Source of the DNA: Acholeplasmataceae bacterium | Lineage (GTDB): Bacteria; Bacillota_I; Bacilli_A; ML615J-28; CAG-313 | NCBI GenBank assembly: GCA_012838545.1 | Contig: DUPC01000053.1 | Location: forward strand, 1 to 57,106 | Length of the DNA: 57,106 nt | Direction of reading: 5' to 3' | Shown here: positions 34,207 through 43,642 of the stretch, piece after piece | Numbering within the stretch: position 1 is the first letter of the stretch | How the letters are laid out: each line of letters begins with the position of its first letter | Translations under genes and position numbers: made by a program | Notes under the pieces: generated by a model | The model's input: only the letters and a program-made list of their open reading frames with translations | The model's database searches: none | Told to the model about the DNA's origin: nothing

Positions 34207-36511
34207 AGCCCACTCGTTCCTTGAGATGGCCGATTGTGCTTTGAGGGATTGTAATAAATCCTATTTCTCCATTGATTACTTTTTGAAAGCCAGTAATTAT
34301 CCTTTCGGTTTCTTCACCGGTTTCATCAGAAAATATTAACAAATAGTTTACAATTCCCGCTTGATTTAAATCGCCCAAATAGCCACTCAAATTGATAACC
34401 TTGTGACTTAAAATTCGCACCCGGCAATCCGGTGTAGTAATTAATGGCATTTTGTTTTGGAATTCATCTTGGAGATGATATCGCATACGACAACCCGTTT
34501 GACAATATTTATGGTCAAAACCCAAGGCTTTAGCAATCAGGCAATGACTTGTAATCATGGTATCATAACGTCCGTAACAAACATAACCGAGTGATAAATT
34601 ATCTGGTTTAGTTTTTGCGATTAATTGGATTTCTTCCAAAGAGTTTTCAATCGACAAATAAGCTTTAGTTACCCCATATTTTTTTACAAACGCTAAACTA
34701 TCTGAATTTACAATATTTAAATAGGGGGAAACTATCGGTTGAACTGTTTTTGACAGTTGGGATAGATTGTGAATCAGGGCTATAGGGTATTGGTTTTCAT
34801 TATCGTCGCCAATCCTTTGCAACACTGGAATATTTTGCGAGAAATCATCATCAAAATAATTGGGGATATCATAATATATGGTTTTTATTCCTAACTTTCT
34901 GGCTATATGTAACTGTTCCTCCGTAGAAACCAAAACTTCAAGACCTTTGTTTTGGTTAGGGTTTTGGTTTTCTTTCTTGAAGGTAGAATACGATAGGTAT
35001 TTTCGGTTTGTTTGCTTACCTCGAAGGTGCGCAAGTTTATCCAAAGCATCACGTCTTAATTGATTTAACGCTTGCACCGAAATATAATAATCATCATCGA
35101 TATCAAATTTAATTTCGGAAAAGTTAAACGGGGTGTCACCGGTTTTTTTAATTTGCGTCAAAAAACGTTCAATCGATTGCTTTTTATTTGCTTTTTCGAT
35201 TACTTTTGGTCCCAAGGTTTCTACCTTGTGCAAACCATCGCTGACGGTTAAGGATAAATATTCATCGGGTTTAATGCGTAAAAACCCGCTAATAGAAATA
35301 AAACGGTTAGTCGATTCGACTCTATCCCCTATTTGCCTGTCTAAAGTTTTTAAAACGGTTGCTCCTATAGAGGTAACCGGATTCACATTAAGAGTAACCA
35401 AATCGCCTTGCTTCGCTTCCTTTACAGGTTCTCCTTTTACCAGCATTTTAGTTACGGTAAAGCCGAAACTATTCTGGTCATCGACAATCCGAATACCGTC
35501 TTGTAAACTGAGCGAATCGGTTAAACTGACAACCACCGAATTCCTTGTTTGCTTAAAAACTTTCCCAATTGTTATTCCTTGGTGATTGACTTTGGAGGTA
35601 TTGGTCAAAAGGTGATTAGCTTCGCCGAACAGATATCCTTTAGTGAATTCGCGGTTAAAGCTAACTCTTAGTTTTTTTAGCATCGTTTCGTTAACTTCCG
35701 GTTGTTTGTTTTCGAGTATTTGATCAATTACTTTTCGATAGTTTGAAACCACGGTAAAGACATAATCAGGGCGCTTCATGCGTCCTTCAATTTTAAAGGA
35801 AGTGACTCCCGCTTGGATTAACTCAGTCATATACTCTATCGTCATTAAATCTTTCATGGATAAAAGAGCTTGATATTCGCCGATTTGTCTGTTTCCTTTA
35901 TAAAGCTGATAAGTTTTCCGGCATGGTTGCGCACATTGACCGCGATTTCCGCTTCTTGTCCCTATGCTTGAACTTAATAAACAATTGCCGGAATGCGAAA
36001 AGCAAAGCGCACCATGAACAAAGACTTCAATTTCAATATTTTCTTTTGCCATTTCTTTTACTAAGTCGATATCAATTTCTCGTGCCAATATGACGCGTTC
36101 AAATCCCAAGCGTACTAATTCTTTGACCCCTGCCAAGGTATGGATATTCATTTGGGTTGAGGCATGAAGGGGAAAATCAGGATAATTACCCCGAACATAA
36201 TGGGCGACACCCAAATCCTGGACAATTAGGGCGTCACACCCCGCTTGATATAACTCATCGATATATTGTCTTAAATTATCCCATTCTGAGGAAAAAATAA
36301 GCGTATTAATGGTAACATAAACTTTTACACCTCTGATATGGGCATAATTGACTAGATCTTTAATGGTTGATAAATCCATGTTTTGGGCGAACATTCTGGC
36401 ATTAAAGGCTGTTCCTCCCAAGTACACTGCATCCGCTCCTGCCTCGATTGCTGAATAAAAAGCCTCAATCGACCCGCACGGAGCCAATAATTCCAGTTTT
36501 CCCAAAGTCAT
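34205..36511 (-). CDS. U32-family peptidase-like protein (RlhA/YhbU type)
   Basis: A protein of about 768 residues. The N-terminal U32 domain has KLELLAPCGSIEAFYSAIEAGADAVYLGG (in parts: ELLAPCGS and GADAVYLGG), EVFVHGALCFSHSGNC near 170 and RSGNRGQCAQPCRKTY near 190 with its cluster of Cys. A C-terminal DUF3656-like part follows and holds more conserved Cys (CYGRYD, CQTGCRMRY). Relatives such as E. coli RlhA hydroxylate a cytidine of 23S rRNA and other members take part in tRNA modification; protease activity is doubtful. An ATG at 36511 or a TTG six bases downstream may be the start, since the GAGGTG site overlaps the ATG region. Confidence 0.88.
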   Translation of the reverse strand: MTLGKLELLAPCGSIEAFYSAIEAGADAVYLGGTAFNARMFAQNMDLSTIKDLVNYAHIRGVKVYVTINTLIFSSEWDNLRQYIDELYQAGCDALIVQDLGVAHYVRGNYPDFPLHASTQMNIHTLAGVKELVRLGFERVILAREIDIDLVKEMAKENIEIEVFVHGALCFSHSGNCLLSSSIGTRSGNRGQCAQPCRKTYQLYKGNRQIGEYQALLSMKDLMTIEYMTELIQAGVTSFKIEGRMKRPDYVFTVVSNYRKVIDQILENKQPEVNETMLKKLRVSFNREFTKGYLFGEANHLLTNTSKVNHQGITIGKVFKQTRNSVVVSLTDSLSLQDGIRIVDDQNSFGFTVTKMLVKGEPVKEAKQGDLVTLNVNPVTSIGATVLKTLDRQIGDRVESTNRFISISGFLRIKPDEYLSLTVSDGLHKVETLGPKVIEKANKKQSIERFLTQIKKTGDTPFNFSEIKFDIDDDYYISVQALNQLRRDALDKLAHLRGKQTNRKYLSYSTFKKENQNPNQNKGLEVLVSTEEQLHIARKLGIKTIYYDIPNYFDDDFSQNIPVLQRIGDDNENQYPIALIHNLSQLSKTVQPIVSPYLNIVNSDSLAFVKKYGVTKAYLSIENSLEEIQLIAKTKPDNLSLGYVCYGRYDTMITSHCLIAKALGFDHKYCQTGCRMRYHLQDEFQNKMPLITTPDCRVRILSHKVINLSGYLGDLNQAGIVNYLLIFSDETGEETERIITGFQKVINGEIGFITIPQSTIGHLKERVG

Positions 36512-36519
36512 CACCTCAC

Positions 36520-36551
36520 AAATGGAAAAGCCAAAGAGTACTTTGGCTTTA
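36520..36551 (-). terminator. Terminator of the degV gene
   Basis: On the minus strand AAAGCCAAAG-TACT-CTTTGGCTTT forms a perfect 10-bp stem, followed by TTTCC. It lies just past the degV stop and 9 bases before the U32 start. Confidence 0.8.
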
Positions 36552-36555
36552 CTGA

Positions 36556-37446
36556 CTATAATTGATTTTCAGGAACATCTTCGGTCATTATATACAAGAT
36601 ACCTATCGTGCCTTGTCCACAATGGCTGGCGATGACACATCCTGCTTCTGTATGAAATAAATTTTTAATTTGTTTGGTTTCTGGTAATTCTTGCATTTTT
36701 TCTTCTAAATACCGATAACTTTTGTCGGCAGCAGTACTGGTGATAAAGACGAACTCCGGATCGATTTTCGGAAAATCACGCAGGAATAATTTTAACATTT
36801 CATTCAACGACTTTTTCATGGAACCAAAAACCGATTTACCGACATCCATGCGTCCTCCGCGAACGACAATCATCGGTTTAATCCTAAACATCGCTCCTAA
36901 GAAACGTTTAGAAGTCGAACAACGGCCCCCTTTATGAAGATATTCAAGCGATTCAACTACAAATTGCGTTTTAACTTTTGGAACTATCTTTTCAATCTCC
37001 TCGGCTATTTCTTTTGCGCTTTTGCCGAGGTCTCGCAATTTGGCTGCTTTAAGAAACAAAAGAGCGGTTCCTGATGATAAGTTTTTGCCATCGACTAAGA
37101 AAACCCGTTCTTTTAATTCATCATCAAGTTCATTGCGAGCCAAAAAAGCATTTTGATACGTGCTCGAAAAATTGTAACCCAGAGAAATATGAACCACATC
37201 GCAACCTTGATTAAGAAACTTTAAATAATGTTCTTTATAATCCAAAGGAGTGCGGGCAGCGGTTTTCGGAAGCATTTTTTTCTCATCCACTTTTTTGTAC
37301 AACTCATCAGGAGATATGGTTACACCGTCAAAATAGGTTTCTTCTTCAAAATTGACGATTAATGGTATAATTTCTATTTGGTACTTTGCAACTAATTCTG
37401 GCGGAATGTCGATTGTGCTTTCGCTGAATAGTATTACTTTGTTCAT
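36556..37446 (-). CDS. DegV family fatty acid-binding protein
   Basis: A 296-residue cytoplasmic protein of the DegV/FakB fold. These proteins bind a fatty acid and, with the FakA kinase, feed exogenous fatty acids into phospholipid synthesis. The N-terminus ILFSESTIDIPPELV matches DegV, and SLGYNFSSTYQNA near 90 and ESLEYLHKGGRC near 165 are the fatty-acid pocket segments. No fakA gene is in the window. It is followed by its own terminator and starts 16 bases from the 5'-nucleotidase stop, so it could be transcribed with it. Confidence 0.93.
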   Translation of the reverse strand: MNKVILFSESTIDIPPELVAKYQIEIIPLIVNFEEETYFDGVTISPDELYKKVDEKKMLPKTAARTPLDYKEHYLKFLNQGCDVVHISLGYNFSSTYQNAFLARNELDDELKERVFLVDGKNLSSGTALLFLKAAKLRDLGKSAKEIAEEIEKIVPKVKTQFVVESLEYLHKGGRCSTSKRFLGAMFRIKPMIVVRGGRMDVGKSVFGSMKKSLNEMLKLFLRDFPKIDPEFVFITSTAADKSYRYLEEKMQELPETKQIKNLFHTEAGCVIASHCGQGTIGILYIMTEDVPENQL

Positions 37447-37461
37447 ATTATTCCTCCGTTT

Positions 37462-39021
37462 TTATGGTATCCATTCTTGGTTTTCTTCGGTCAATTTTTC
37501 AATTGCTTTTATCAAAACATCGCGGAATAACAAACCGTCTGCTTCAATATTGGTACCATTCAAGAATGGGTATTGTGGCTGGTCAAATACATAATCGATA
37601 GATGCAACCCGATAGGTATAATTATCCACCAATGGTTCCCCATTAAGGGTAACCGAACTGCCTATTGCCACCAAATTGGAACTTGAACTCAAACCGAAGA
37701 ATAATATTTCCCGAATTTGCGCTCCGGTTAATGTGACGGTTTTTACGGTATTGTCAAAAGGCATTATTTTATAAAGATGCGCAACTGTCACTTCAGTTCC
37801 TTTGGAAATGGGGAAGGCGTCGCCACGAATACCCCCGGAATTAATAAAGGCGACAGCGGTTTCGGTATGCGCTCTTAAAGCATTGGCTGCCCAAGTAACC
37901 GTCGGATATTTGGTGATATCGGTACCGGCTATCCCAATTACCCGCGAAAAGAGCGGTGAAGTAGCTTCGATTAAAGAATTAATGTAATTTTCAATGCTGG
38001 CATGTTTTGTTCGGGAACTGCTCATCCTTACGGAGGATGATGTGACACCGGTTACCTTTTTGGTTGTCGGATTAATATTTAAAGTAATATCACCTACATA
38101 TTCACCGGAAGAACCAGCTTGAATAATCGGAATTTCCCGATTATCAGCGGAATAAATGGTTTGAGGCTTGTTTAAATGATGGTGTCCGTTTACAATCGCA
38201 TCAACCGCTTGGTATCCTGTTAAGTTGGCAAGCATGTTGTTGGTGGTATCACTGCCGTCGTGGCCAAGAGCAATTATGATATCAACTTCCTTGTTTTTGC
38301 GCAAATCTTCGATGATTGGCGCAATCGTGGTAGGAATTGATTCAAACTTATAATCTTTTACCATTCCCACGGCAATATCGCTTTCCAAACCATAGCCGAT
38401 ATAACCAACAATACCCACTTTTAAGTGGCCTTTGTTGATAATTGTATAGGCTTGGGTATTCGGCAATATTTGTTTATTGGTTTTTTGAAAAATATTGGCC
38501 CCTAAAAGCGGAAAATCAGCTTCGCCATTTGTTAAATCGCCATCGCGGTATTTAAGGATTTCCTCAATTCCCCAGTCAAATTCATGATTTCCAATTGCCA
38601 TCGCATCAAATTTAACTGCATTCATCCACTTAATTACATCAAGTCCCCGACGGTAATTGGAAATACCGGTTCCTTGGAACATATCGCCTGCGGAAAGCAC
38701 AATGGTTTCATTAGGGTTTAAATTGCGTTGGTCAATCAAATATTTGCCCATCCGAGCTGCTCCGGCTTCGCCATCGGTCTCCGCTAAAGCCCCGTGAAAG
38801 TCATTGACCGTAAGAATTCTCAGGAAATCAATTTCATCGTCTGTTTCGGGAACAAAGGAGACATCGATGGTTAATTGATCAACAGCTTTGAGATTCTTAT
38901 TTACCTCTGCAATCACTTCTGCTTCGGTTTTTGGTTTATTCGGATTAGGGTTTGTTTGAACACATCCGACTGTCAAAGTAATTATCCAAAGCAATAACAA
39001 TATCCTAAAGGTCTTTTTCAT
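37462..39021 (-). CDS. 5'-nucleotidase/UshA-type metallophosphoesterase lipoprotein
   Basis: A 519-residue surface lipoprotein. The signal peptide ends in the lipobox LTVGC near residue 20. The metallophosphoesterase domain (about 65-320) has all metal motifs: NDFHG, SAGDMFQG, GNHEFDWG, GHDG and NGHHH. The C-terminal nucleotidase domain (about 345-500) has INSGGIRGD and a substrate-binding aromatic region. Members hydrolyse extracellular nucleotides or related phosphate esters. It has its own extended -10 promoter and a GAAACAGGAT leader. It precedes degV and is downstream of the gerK operon. Confidence 0.92.
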   Translation of the reverse strand: MKKTFRILLLLWIITLTVGCVQTNPNPNKPKTEAEVIAEVNKNLKAVDQLTIDVSFVPETDDEIDFLRILTVNDFHGALAETDGEAGAARMGKYLIDQRNLNPNETIVLSAGDMFQGTGISNYRRGLDVIKWMNAVKFDAMAIGNHEFDWGIEEILKYRDGDLTNGEADFPLLGANIFQKTNKQILPNTQAYTIINKGHLKVGIVGYIGYGLESDIAVGMVKDYKFESIPTTIAPIIEDLRKNKEVDIIIALGHDGSDTTNNMLANLTGYQAVDAIVNGHHHLNKPQTIYSADNREIPIIQAGSSGEYVGDITLNINPTTKKVTGVTSSSVRMSSSRTKHASIENYINSLIEATSPLFSRVIGIAGTDITKYPTVTWAANALRAHTETAVAFINSGGIRGDAFPISKGTEVTVAHLYKIMPFDNTVKTVTLTGAQIREILFFGLSSSSNLVAIGSSVTLNGEPLVDNYTYRVASIDYVFDQPQYPFLNGTNIEADGLLFRDVLIKAIEKLTEENQEWIP

Positions 39022-39054
39022 ATCCTGTTTCTCTTCTTTCTATTATTTATGTAC

Positions 39055-39063
39055 ATTATACCA
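39055..39063 (-). promoter_or_regulatory. Extended -10 promoter of the 5'-nucleotidase gene
   Basis: The minus strand reads TGGTATAAT (perfect TATAAT at 39055-39060 with TG one base upstream), 34 bases before the ATG at 39021. No strong -35 is seen. Confidence 0.6.
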
Positions 39064-39110
39064 TTTTTTTGGAGATATTACTTGTTTTTTACTTTAAAAA
39101 GACTCCATGA

Positions 39111-40247
39111 TTAATGCAGTATTACTTTGGGTTTATTTTCCTCTTCATTTAAAGATTCAGGAAACGCATTTTTAAAAATGACTTTTTTGACAAATACAAC
39201 AATTAACAAAATAAACGGAATACCTATTTGCCAGATGACTTTAAACCAAATGTAACGTTCTTTAAAAATACGCAAGGATTCAAAATTCGGGAAAAGCAAA
39301 TAGGATAAACCAAGAATTACCAATAATACCCAAGCAATAAAGGTGTTTCGATTTCCTTTGGGAAAAAGTTTCATTAGTCCTTCGATGGCAAACACGAGCG
39401 CAAGCAGCACCTTTAACAGGATAGCATTAATAAAGACGCTTGAAAGCAAAACTTGAATGCGCGTGATAAACTGAGCTACGTCAATTAGGGCTATAGCTGA
39501 ATTAGTGGGAAAAACTAACAAATTGGCTAAAGACTCATTAAAAACAAACAACTGCACCAAGATAGCTATCAAATATATCAAACCTCCGCCAACAATGCCT
39601 TTGCCAAATGTTTTCCAATATTTTACTTTGGGAATTATGATTATCCCTAAACCCGTGACAAGAATGGTGTCCCCAAAGGATACTGCCCAAAAGGAGAAAG
39701 AAGATTTAGCGATTTGTTTTACTGGCGTCTTTAGCAATGGAAAAAGGTGCAAAAAATGGTATTCAGGATAAAGTAGCAATAAAGAAATAATAAATAGACC
39801 CATAAAAAGCGGAAAAATTATAACGAATAATTGAATCATCGCTTTTATTCCTGAGCGAAGCAGAAAATAAATTGCCAAAAGAACAATTAAAGCAATGAAC
39901 AAATAGGGGGTATTGCCGAAGGATAAAATCCTGATAAAGGAATTGAATTGATAAAAAGAACAGGTAGCAACAAGCAAACCATACCAAATATATAGAAAAA
40001 CGATTACTTTGCCAACGATTTTTCCAAACGCTTGCTCAATTATCGAAAATAAATTACCTTGAGGAAAAAGGATTAATAAAAAATAATAACAAGAAACCAA
40101 AAGCAATGATCCAATTATGGTCACGATTAAAGCAAACCAAGTATCTCGCCCGGCATTCACATTTCCATAGGTAACCATGATTTCGCATGATACTAGCATT
40201 GCAAGGATTATCCCTATTTTGGAAGAAGAAATTTGTGCTTGTTTCAC
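39111..40247 (-). CDS. gerKB: Spore germination protein GerKB (permease subunit)
   Basis: A 378-residue GerAB/GerKB-family permease with about ten predicted transmembrane helices. This subunit of the germinant receptor is the likely ligand-binding one and lies in the spore inner membrane. The N-terminus with ISSSKIGIILAMLVSCEIMVTY and NAGRDTWFALIV matches the family. It starts 12 bases after the gerKC stop. No terminator is visible after it, and the next gene on this strand has its own promoter. Confidence 0.94.
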   Translation of the reverse strand: MKQAQISSSKIGIILAMLVSCEIMVTYGNVNAGRDTWFALIVTIIGSLLLVSCYYFLLILFPQGNLFSIIEQAFGKIVGKVIVFLYIWYGLLVATCSFYQFNSFIRILSFGNTPYLFIALIVLLAIYFLLRSGIKAMIQLFVIIFPLFMGLFIISLLLLYPEYHFLHLFPLLKTPVKQIAKSSFSFWAVSFGDTILVTGLGIIIIPKVKYWKTFGKGIVGGGLIYLIAILVQLFVFNESLANLLVFPTNSAIALIDVAQFITRIQVLLSSVFINAILLKVLLALVFAIEGLMKLFPKGNRNTFIAWVLLVILGLSYLLFPNFESLRIFKERYIWFKVIWQIGIPFILLIVVFVKKVIFKNAFPESLNEEENKPKVILH

Positions 40248-40259
40248 GAATCCACATCC

Positions 40260-41381
40260 TTACTGTATAACTATTCCTGAGTGTTTAATCGAAGCTTTTA
40301 CTTTTACTTGGATGTCAAGTTGTTCCAGAAAAGGCGTGCTGTTTTGGGATAACTCAAGCCATTGCTTATATTGCTTTTGAAAGTATAGTTTTTCGAACCC
40401 ACAGATATCGCTTTTGATTTGATTTTTGAGCTTTTCGAAAAAGTCCTCCAGTTTGTTCTTAAGCCAAGATTCCAACATGCGTTGATAATCTTTAGTTGTA
40501 AATTGTTTAGAATATATTATTTGGTTGGTGCCAATGAAAGTATCGATTTTTACCTCCAAATTTAACAAAAGATTTTCACCTTTTTCATATTGTAAAGCGG
40601 TTTGGCAGCCTTGTATCTCATATACAATATAATGATTGGAGTTTTCCGGAATGGGAATATTAAAAACCCCGCCTTTTAGTTCACCCAAAAACATTAAAAG
40701 AAATTTGATATCATCGGGTTCAATATACCCTTCCAATTTGTCATCTTTAAAATAGAAAACGCCTTCCATTGTGAAGGTTTGGTTTTCATCCATCTGTTTG
40801 ATTTCCACAACCGGTAAAGTCAGGTCAATGCCTTCATCCAAGAGTTCCATTAACACTTCATAAAGCAATTTGTTTTTTGATAAAGAGGAATATTTTTCGT
40901 CATTGCGCACCAAACGTTCCAATTCATAGGAGGCAATTTGATGAATCAAGGCGGAATCTTTCAAAGTTTTCTTTGCTTCAACCCCTTTGGCGACAAACAC
41001 GAGTAAAGTCATGCGTAGTTCATGGTCACGCACAAAGAAATCCAAATGTTGTTGGATACCTTCCTTGGCAACTTCTTCGCTGAAAATAATAGCTTTACAG
41101 TGGCCGATGTATAACCGTTTACCGGTAACCGACACCGCATTCCTCAAACCTTCGAAAATAGTATCGCCTTCGGTTTCCACAAGTTTTACGGAAATGTTGA
41201 ATTCCGCAGAGGGTTTGAAAACTACTGTTTCGAAAGTAAATTTAAATTTCTTCTCCTCACCTTTGTCAATCGCAACCCCCGCAACATTCGTCACATTTTT
41301 GATTTCCTGATAATCCCAACACCCCGCCAAAACAAAACAGACAACCATGATTAACAAAGTTAAACTGATTTTTTTACCCAT
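40260..41381 (-). CDS. gerKC: Spore germination protein GerKC (lipoprotein subunit)
   Basis: A 373-residue GerAC-type lipoprotein. The signal peptide ends in FVLAGC, and the mature protein starts CWDYQEI, the typical family N-terminus. It is anchored at the outer face of the spore inner membrane and is needed for receptor assembly. Three mixed alpha/beta domains follow. The start overlaps the gerKA stop by 8 nt. It lacks membrane spans apart from the signal. Confidence 0.95.
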   Translation of the reverse strand: MGKKISLTLLIMVVCFVLAGCWDYQEIKNVTNVAGVAIDKGEEKKFKFTFETVVFKPSAEFNISVKLVETEGDTIFEGLRNAVSVTGKRLYIGHCKAIIFSEEVAKEGIQQHLDFFVRDHELRMTLLVFVAKGVEAKKTLKDSALIHQIASYELERLVRNDEKYSSLSKNKLLYEVLMELLDEGIDLTLPVVEIKQMDENQTFTMEGVFYFKDDKLEGYIEPDDIKFLLMFLGELKGGVFNIPIPENSNHYIVYEIQGCQTALQYEKGENLLLNLEVKIDTFIGTNQIIYSKQFTTKDYQRMLESWLKNKLEDFFEKLKNQIKSDICGFEKLYFQKQYKQWLELSQNSTPFLEQLDIQVKVKASIKHSGIVIQ

Positions 41382-42813
41382 GTTCTTGTTCTCCTTGATG
41401 ATAAATGTTTTTTTTAGGCATCCTGGTAAAGGAATCTTTAAGGTTTTGCTTAGTTAACGGCCAAAAATTGGCAATATAACTGACATTGAAAGATTTTAGC
41501 CCGGTAATATGGGCAATTAAAAGCAAAACTCCCAAAGCCATGCCAAATAATCCCAACAAAAACGCCATAATTAAAAAGAAAATTCGCGTTACAATAACCA
41601 ATCCTTTTAGTTTGGTATTGATTAAACCGGTGATAGCGGTAAGCGAAATAACGATTACCATCGGGGAACTGACTAAGCGAGCCTGAACTGCTGCTTGACC
41701 AATGACAATGGCACCCACGATACTTAAAGCCTGTCCGATTCCGATAGGAGTTCTTAACCCCGTTTCCCGAATCAGCTCGAAAATTATCAACATCACAATA
41801 CATTCCAAAATTGTTGGAAGGGGAATATCTTGTTGGGAGTGCGCAATTGTCAAAGCCATTGGGGAAGGAATTATTTCCCAATGATGCGTAGAAATCGCAA
41901 TATATAAAGCCGGAGTCAAGACTGATACCAAAAAACCAATCATTCTTAGGATTCGGCCAAAGGAGGCAAAATAAACATTTAGGTAATAATCGTCCGGTGA
42001 ATAAAAATTATCAATAAAAAGATATGGCATCGATAAAGCAACCGGAGTACCGTCCGCGATTATTCCTACTTTACCTTCCAAAATTTTCCCTGCAAACACA
42101 TCAGGCCTTTCCGTTACGCCGATGGTTTTAAAAGGAGTGTATTTGGCGTCTTTAATTTTTTCATTAATGATATTGGTATCAAGAATTCCATCAAAATTGA
42201 TTCGGGAAAGCCTTGCCTTAACAATCGGAACCAGCTCGGGGCTTACCAAGTTTTTCATATAACAAAGGCAAATCCGTGTTTTGGTTTCTTTACCGATAAC
42301 TTGATAATCCAAATGTAAATCGGTGGATACAATGCGACGACGAATCAACTGAATATTGAAATCAAGCGATTCCACAAAACTTTCGCGCGGGCCTCGAAGC
42401 ACCTTTTCATTATCGGGTTCCTGAGGAGAGCGTATTACCCGATTGTTGGTTTCAATTAACAAACATTCCGAACTTTTATTTAACAGCAAAACAGTCATTC
42501 CGGTTAATAGTCCGGTAAACAATTCCTCCATTAAATTAGTCAATTTAATGTGTGAAGAAACAATAATATTATCCTTCAACACTTCGCTTAAAGGTTCATG
42601 CGAGGAGCGGTTATGATAAAACAACATTATCGGGAAAACAATTCCCTCATTTACGATTTGTTTTTCCACCATATTGCGTAAATAAACCACACAGAAGGTT
42701 TCTTTTGGGTTGTTGGGGGGAGAAAAAAAGCGCGTTGTCAACAAATCATCACACACCGTCGATTTGATATGATTTACATTATCTACAATATCGGAAAATA
42801 AAAAACGCCTCAC
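41374..42813 (-). CDS. gerKA: Spore germination protein GerKA
   Basis: A protein of about 479 residues of the GerAA family. An N-terminal soluble half (about 1-285) is followed by about five transmembrane helices, with ELIRETGLRTPIGIGQALSIVGAIVIGQAAV (in parts: ELIRETGLRTPIGIGQ and GAIVIGQAAV) as family hallmark. With GerKC and GerKB it forms the receptor that triggers germination. The order A-C-B matches gerK of Bacillus subtilis rather than gerA. A GTG at 42813, nine bases after AAGGA, is the probable start; a TTG at 42822 is too close to it. It is the only Ger receptor in the window. Confidence 0.95.
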   Translation of the reverse strand: MRRFLFSDIVDNVNHIKSTVCDDLLTTRFFSPPNNPKETFCVVYLRNMVEKQIVNEGIVFPIMLFYHNRSSHEPLSEVLKDNIIVSSHIKLTNLMEELFTGLLTGMTVLLLNKSSECLLIETNNRVIRSPQEPDNEKVLRGPRESFVESLDFNIQLIRRRIVSTDLHLDYQVIGKETKTRICLCYMKNLVSPELVPIVKARLSRINFDGILDTNIINEKIKDAKYTPFKTIGVTERPDVFAGKILEGKVGIIADGTPVALSMPYLFIDNFYSPDDYYLNVYFASFGRILRMIGFLVSVLTPALYIAISTHHWEIIPSPMALTIAHSQQDIPLPTILECIVMLIIFELIRETGLRTPIGIGQALSIVGAIVIGQAAVQARLVSSPMVIVISLTAITGLINTKLKGLVIVTRIFFLIMAFLLGLFGMALGVLLLIAHITGLKSFNVSYIANFWPLTKQNLKDSFTRMPKKNIYHQGEQEHG

Positions 42814-42892
42814 GTAAACCAATCCTTCCTTTGTCCAAATTTAACATACGTATTTTTTGGCGAAATGACTGATTTTATGCAAAGCGTTTAGA

Positions 42893-42933
42893 AGCAAAGA
42901 AAGATGGTCCTGCATTAACCATCTTACTTTGCT
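42893..42933 (-). terminator. Hairpin downstream of the nitroreductase gene
   Basis: AGCAAAG-AAAGATGGT pairs with ACCATCTT-A-CTTTGCT around a nine-base loop. There is no proper T run on the minus strand (only TTCTAAAC), so it could be a processed 3' end. The spacer between this hairpin and gerKA (42814-42892) holds nothing else recognised. Confidence 0.55.
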
Positions 42934-42944
42934 GTTTTCATTAT

Positions 42945-43544
42945 TCATTTATACACACGAACGCGTTCTTCAATAGGTAGAAAACTTTTTTCTCCGGCAG
43001 GTTTGGTGATAGAACCAAATGGCATTTGAGCCACTAAACGCCACTCTAGAGGAAGGTTAAAAGTTTTCTTTACTTCGTCGTCGATTAACGGATTATAGTG
43101 TTGAAGCGATGCTCCCATGTTTTGTTCCGCAAGATAAGTCCAAATCGCAAATTGCAACATGCCGTTAGCATGATCCGCCCAACTGTCAAAATGTTGTTTA
43201 TAAAGCGGAAACTTGGCTTTTAAGTCTTCCACGCTTGGGGTATTATCGAAAAAGAGAATGGTTCCGTAGCCTGCTTCAAATGATTGAATTTTGGCTTCGG
43301 TTTGGGGAAAACTTGCTTCTGGAACAATTTTTCGTAAAGTTTCCAATACGATGTTCCAAAATGTATGGTGATTTCCACCTAATAAAATAACTACCCGTCC
43401 GCTTTGAATGTTAAAAGGCGATGGTACAGTTTGAGTTATCGCTTGAATTTGATCAATCAATTGTTGATCGGAAATGGTCGATTGATTATTAAGATGATAA
43501 ATAGTTCTTCTTAATTTAATCGCATCGATAAAATTTGATTGCAT
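42945..43544 (-). CDS. Nitroreductase family protein
   Basis: A 199-residue FMN-binding oxidoreductase. The N-terminus FIDAIKLRRTIYHL is the R-R-T motif of FMN binding, followed by PSPFNIQSGRVVIL, which corresponds to the usual N.QPW. The C-terminal GSITKPAGEKSFLPIEERV is typical of the subgroup near yfkO/YdgI. It may reduce nitro compounds or quinones with NAD(P)H. The ATG at 43544 follows AGGAGG and is preferred over an upstream start. It is transcribed as one gene and separated by a terminator from the next operon. Confidence 0.9.
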   Translation of the reverse strand: MQSNFIDAIKLRRTIYHLNNQSTISDQQLIDQIQAITQTVPSPFNIQSGRVVILLGGNHHTFWNIVLETLRKIVPEASFPQTEAKIQSFEAGYGTILFFDNTPSVEDLKAKFPLYKQHFDSWADHANGMLQFAIWTYLAEQNMGASLQHYNPLIDDEVKKTFNLPLEWRLVAQMPFGSITKPAGEKSFLPIEERVRVYK

Positions 43545-43613
43545 TAAATTCCTCCTTATTGCGAATATTGTAGCACACAAAGCTATTATTACCAAATCAT
43601 TTGCTTTATTACG

Positions 43614-43641
43614 AAAAAAAGAAACTTTTATACAAAGTTTC
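43614..43641 (-). terminator. Terminator of the DUF1538/PII module
   Basis: On the minus strand GAAACTTT-loop-AAAGTTTC is followed by T7. It lies right after the stop of the YebE-like gene and thus ends the whole module. Confidence 0.85.
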
Positions 43642-43642
43642 C

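Noticed and set aside
41450-41881. 143-codon open frame overlapping gerKA in another frame
   Set aside because: The sequence is a shadow of the GerKA membrane region, with abnormal composition rich in Asn, Tyr, Ser and Arg.
42814-42892. Sigma-G-type promoter before gerKA (GCATA and TATGTTA elements)
   Set aside because: The two elements are about 27 bases apart, too far for the 17-18 base spacer, and the -10 lacks its first C.
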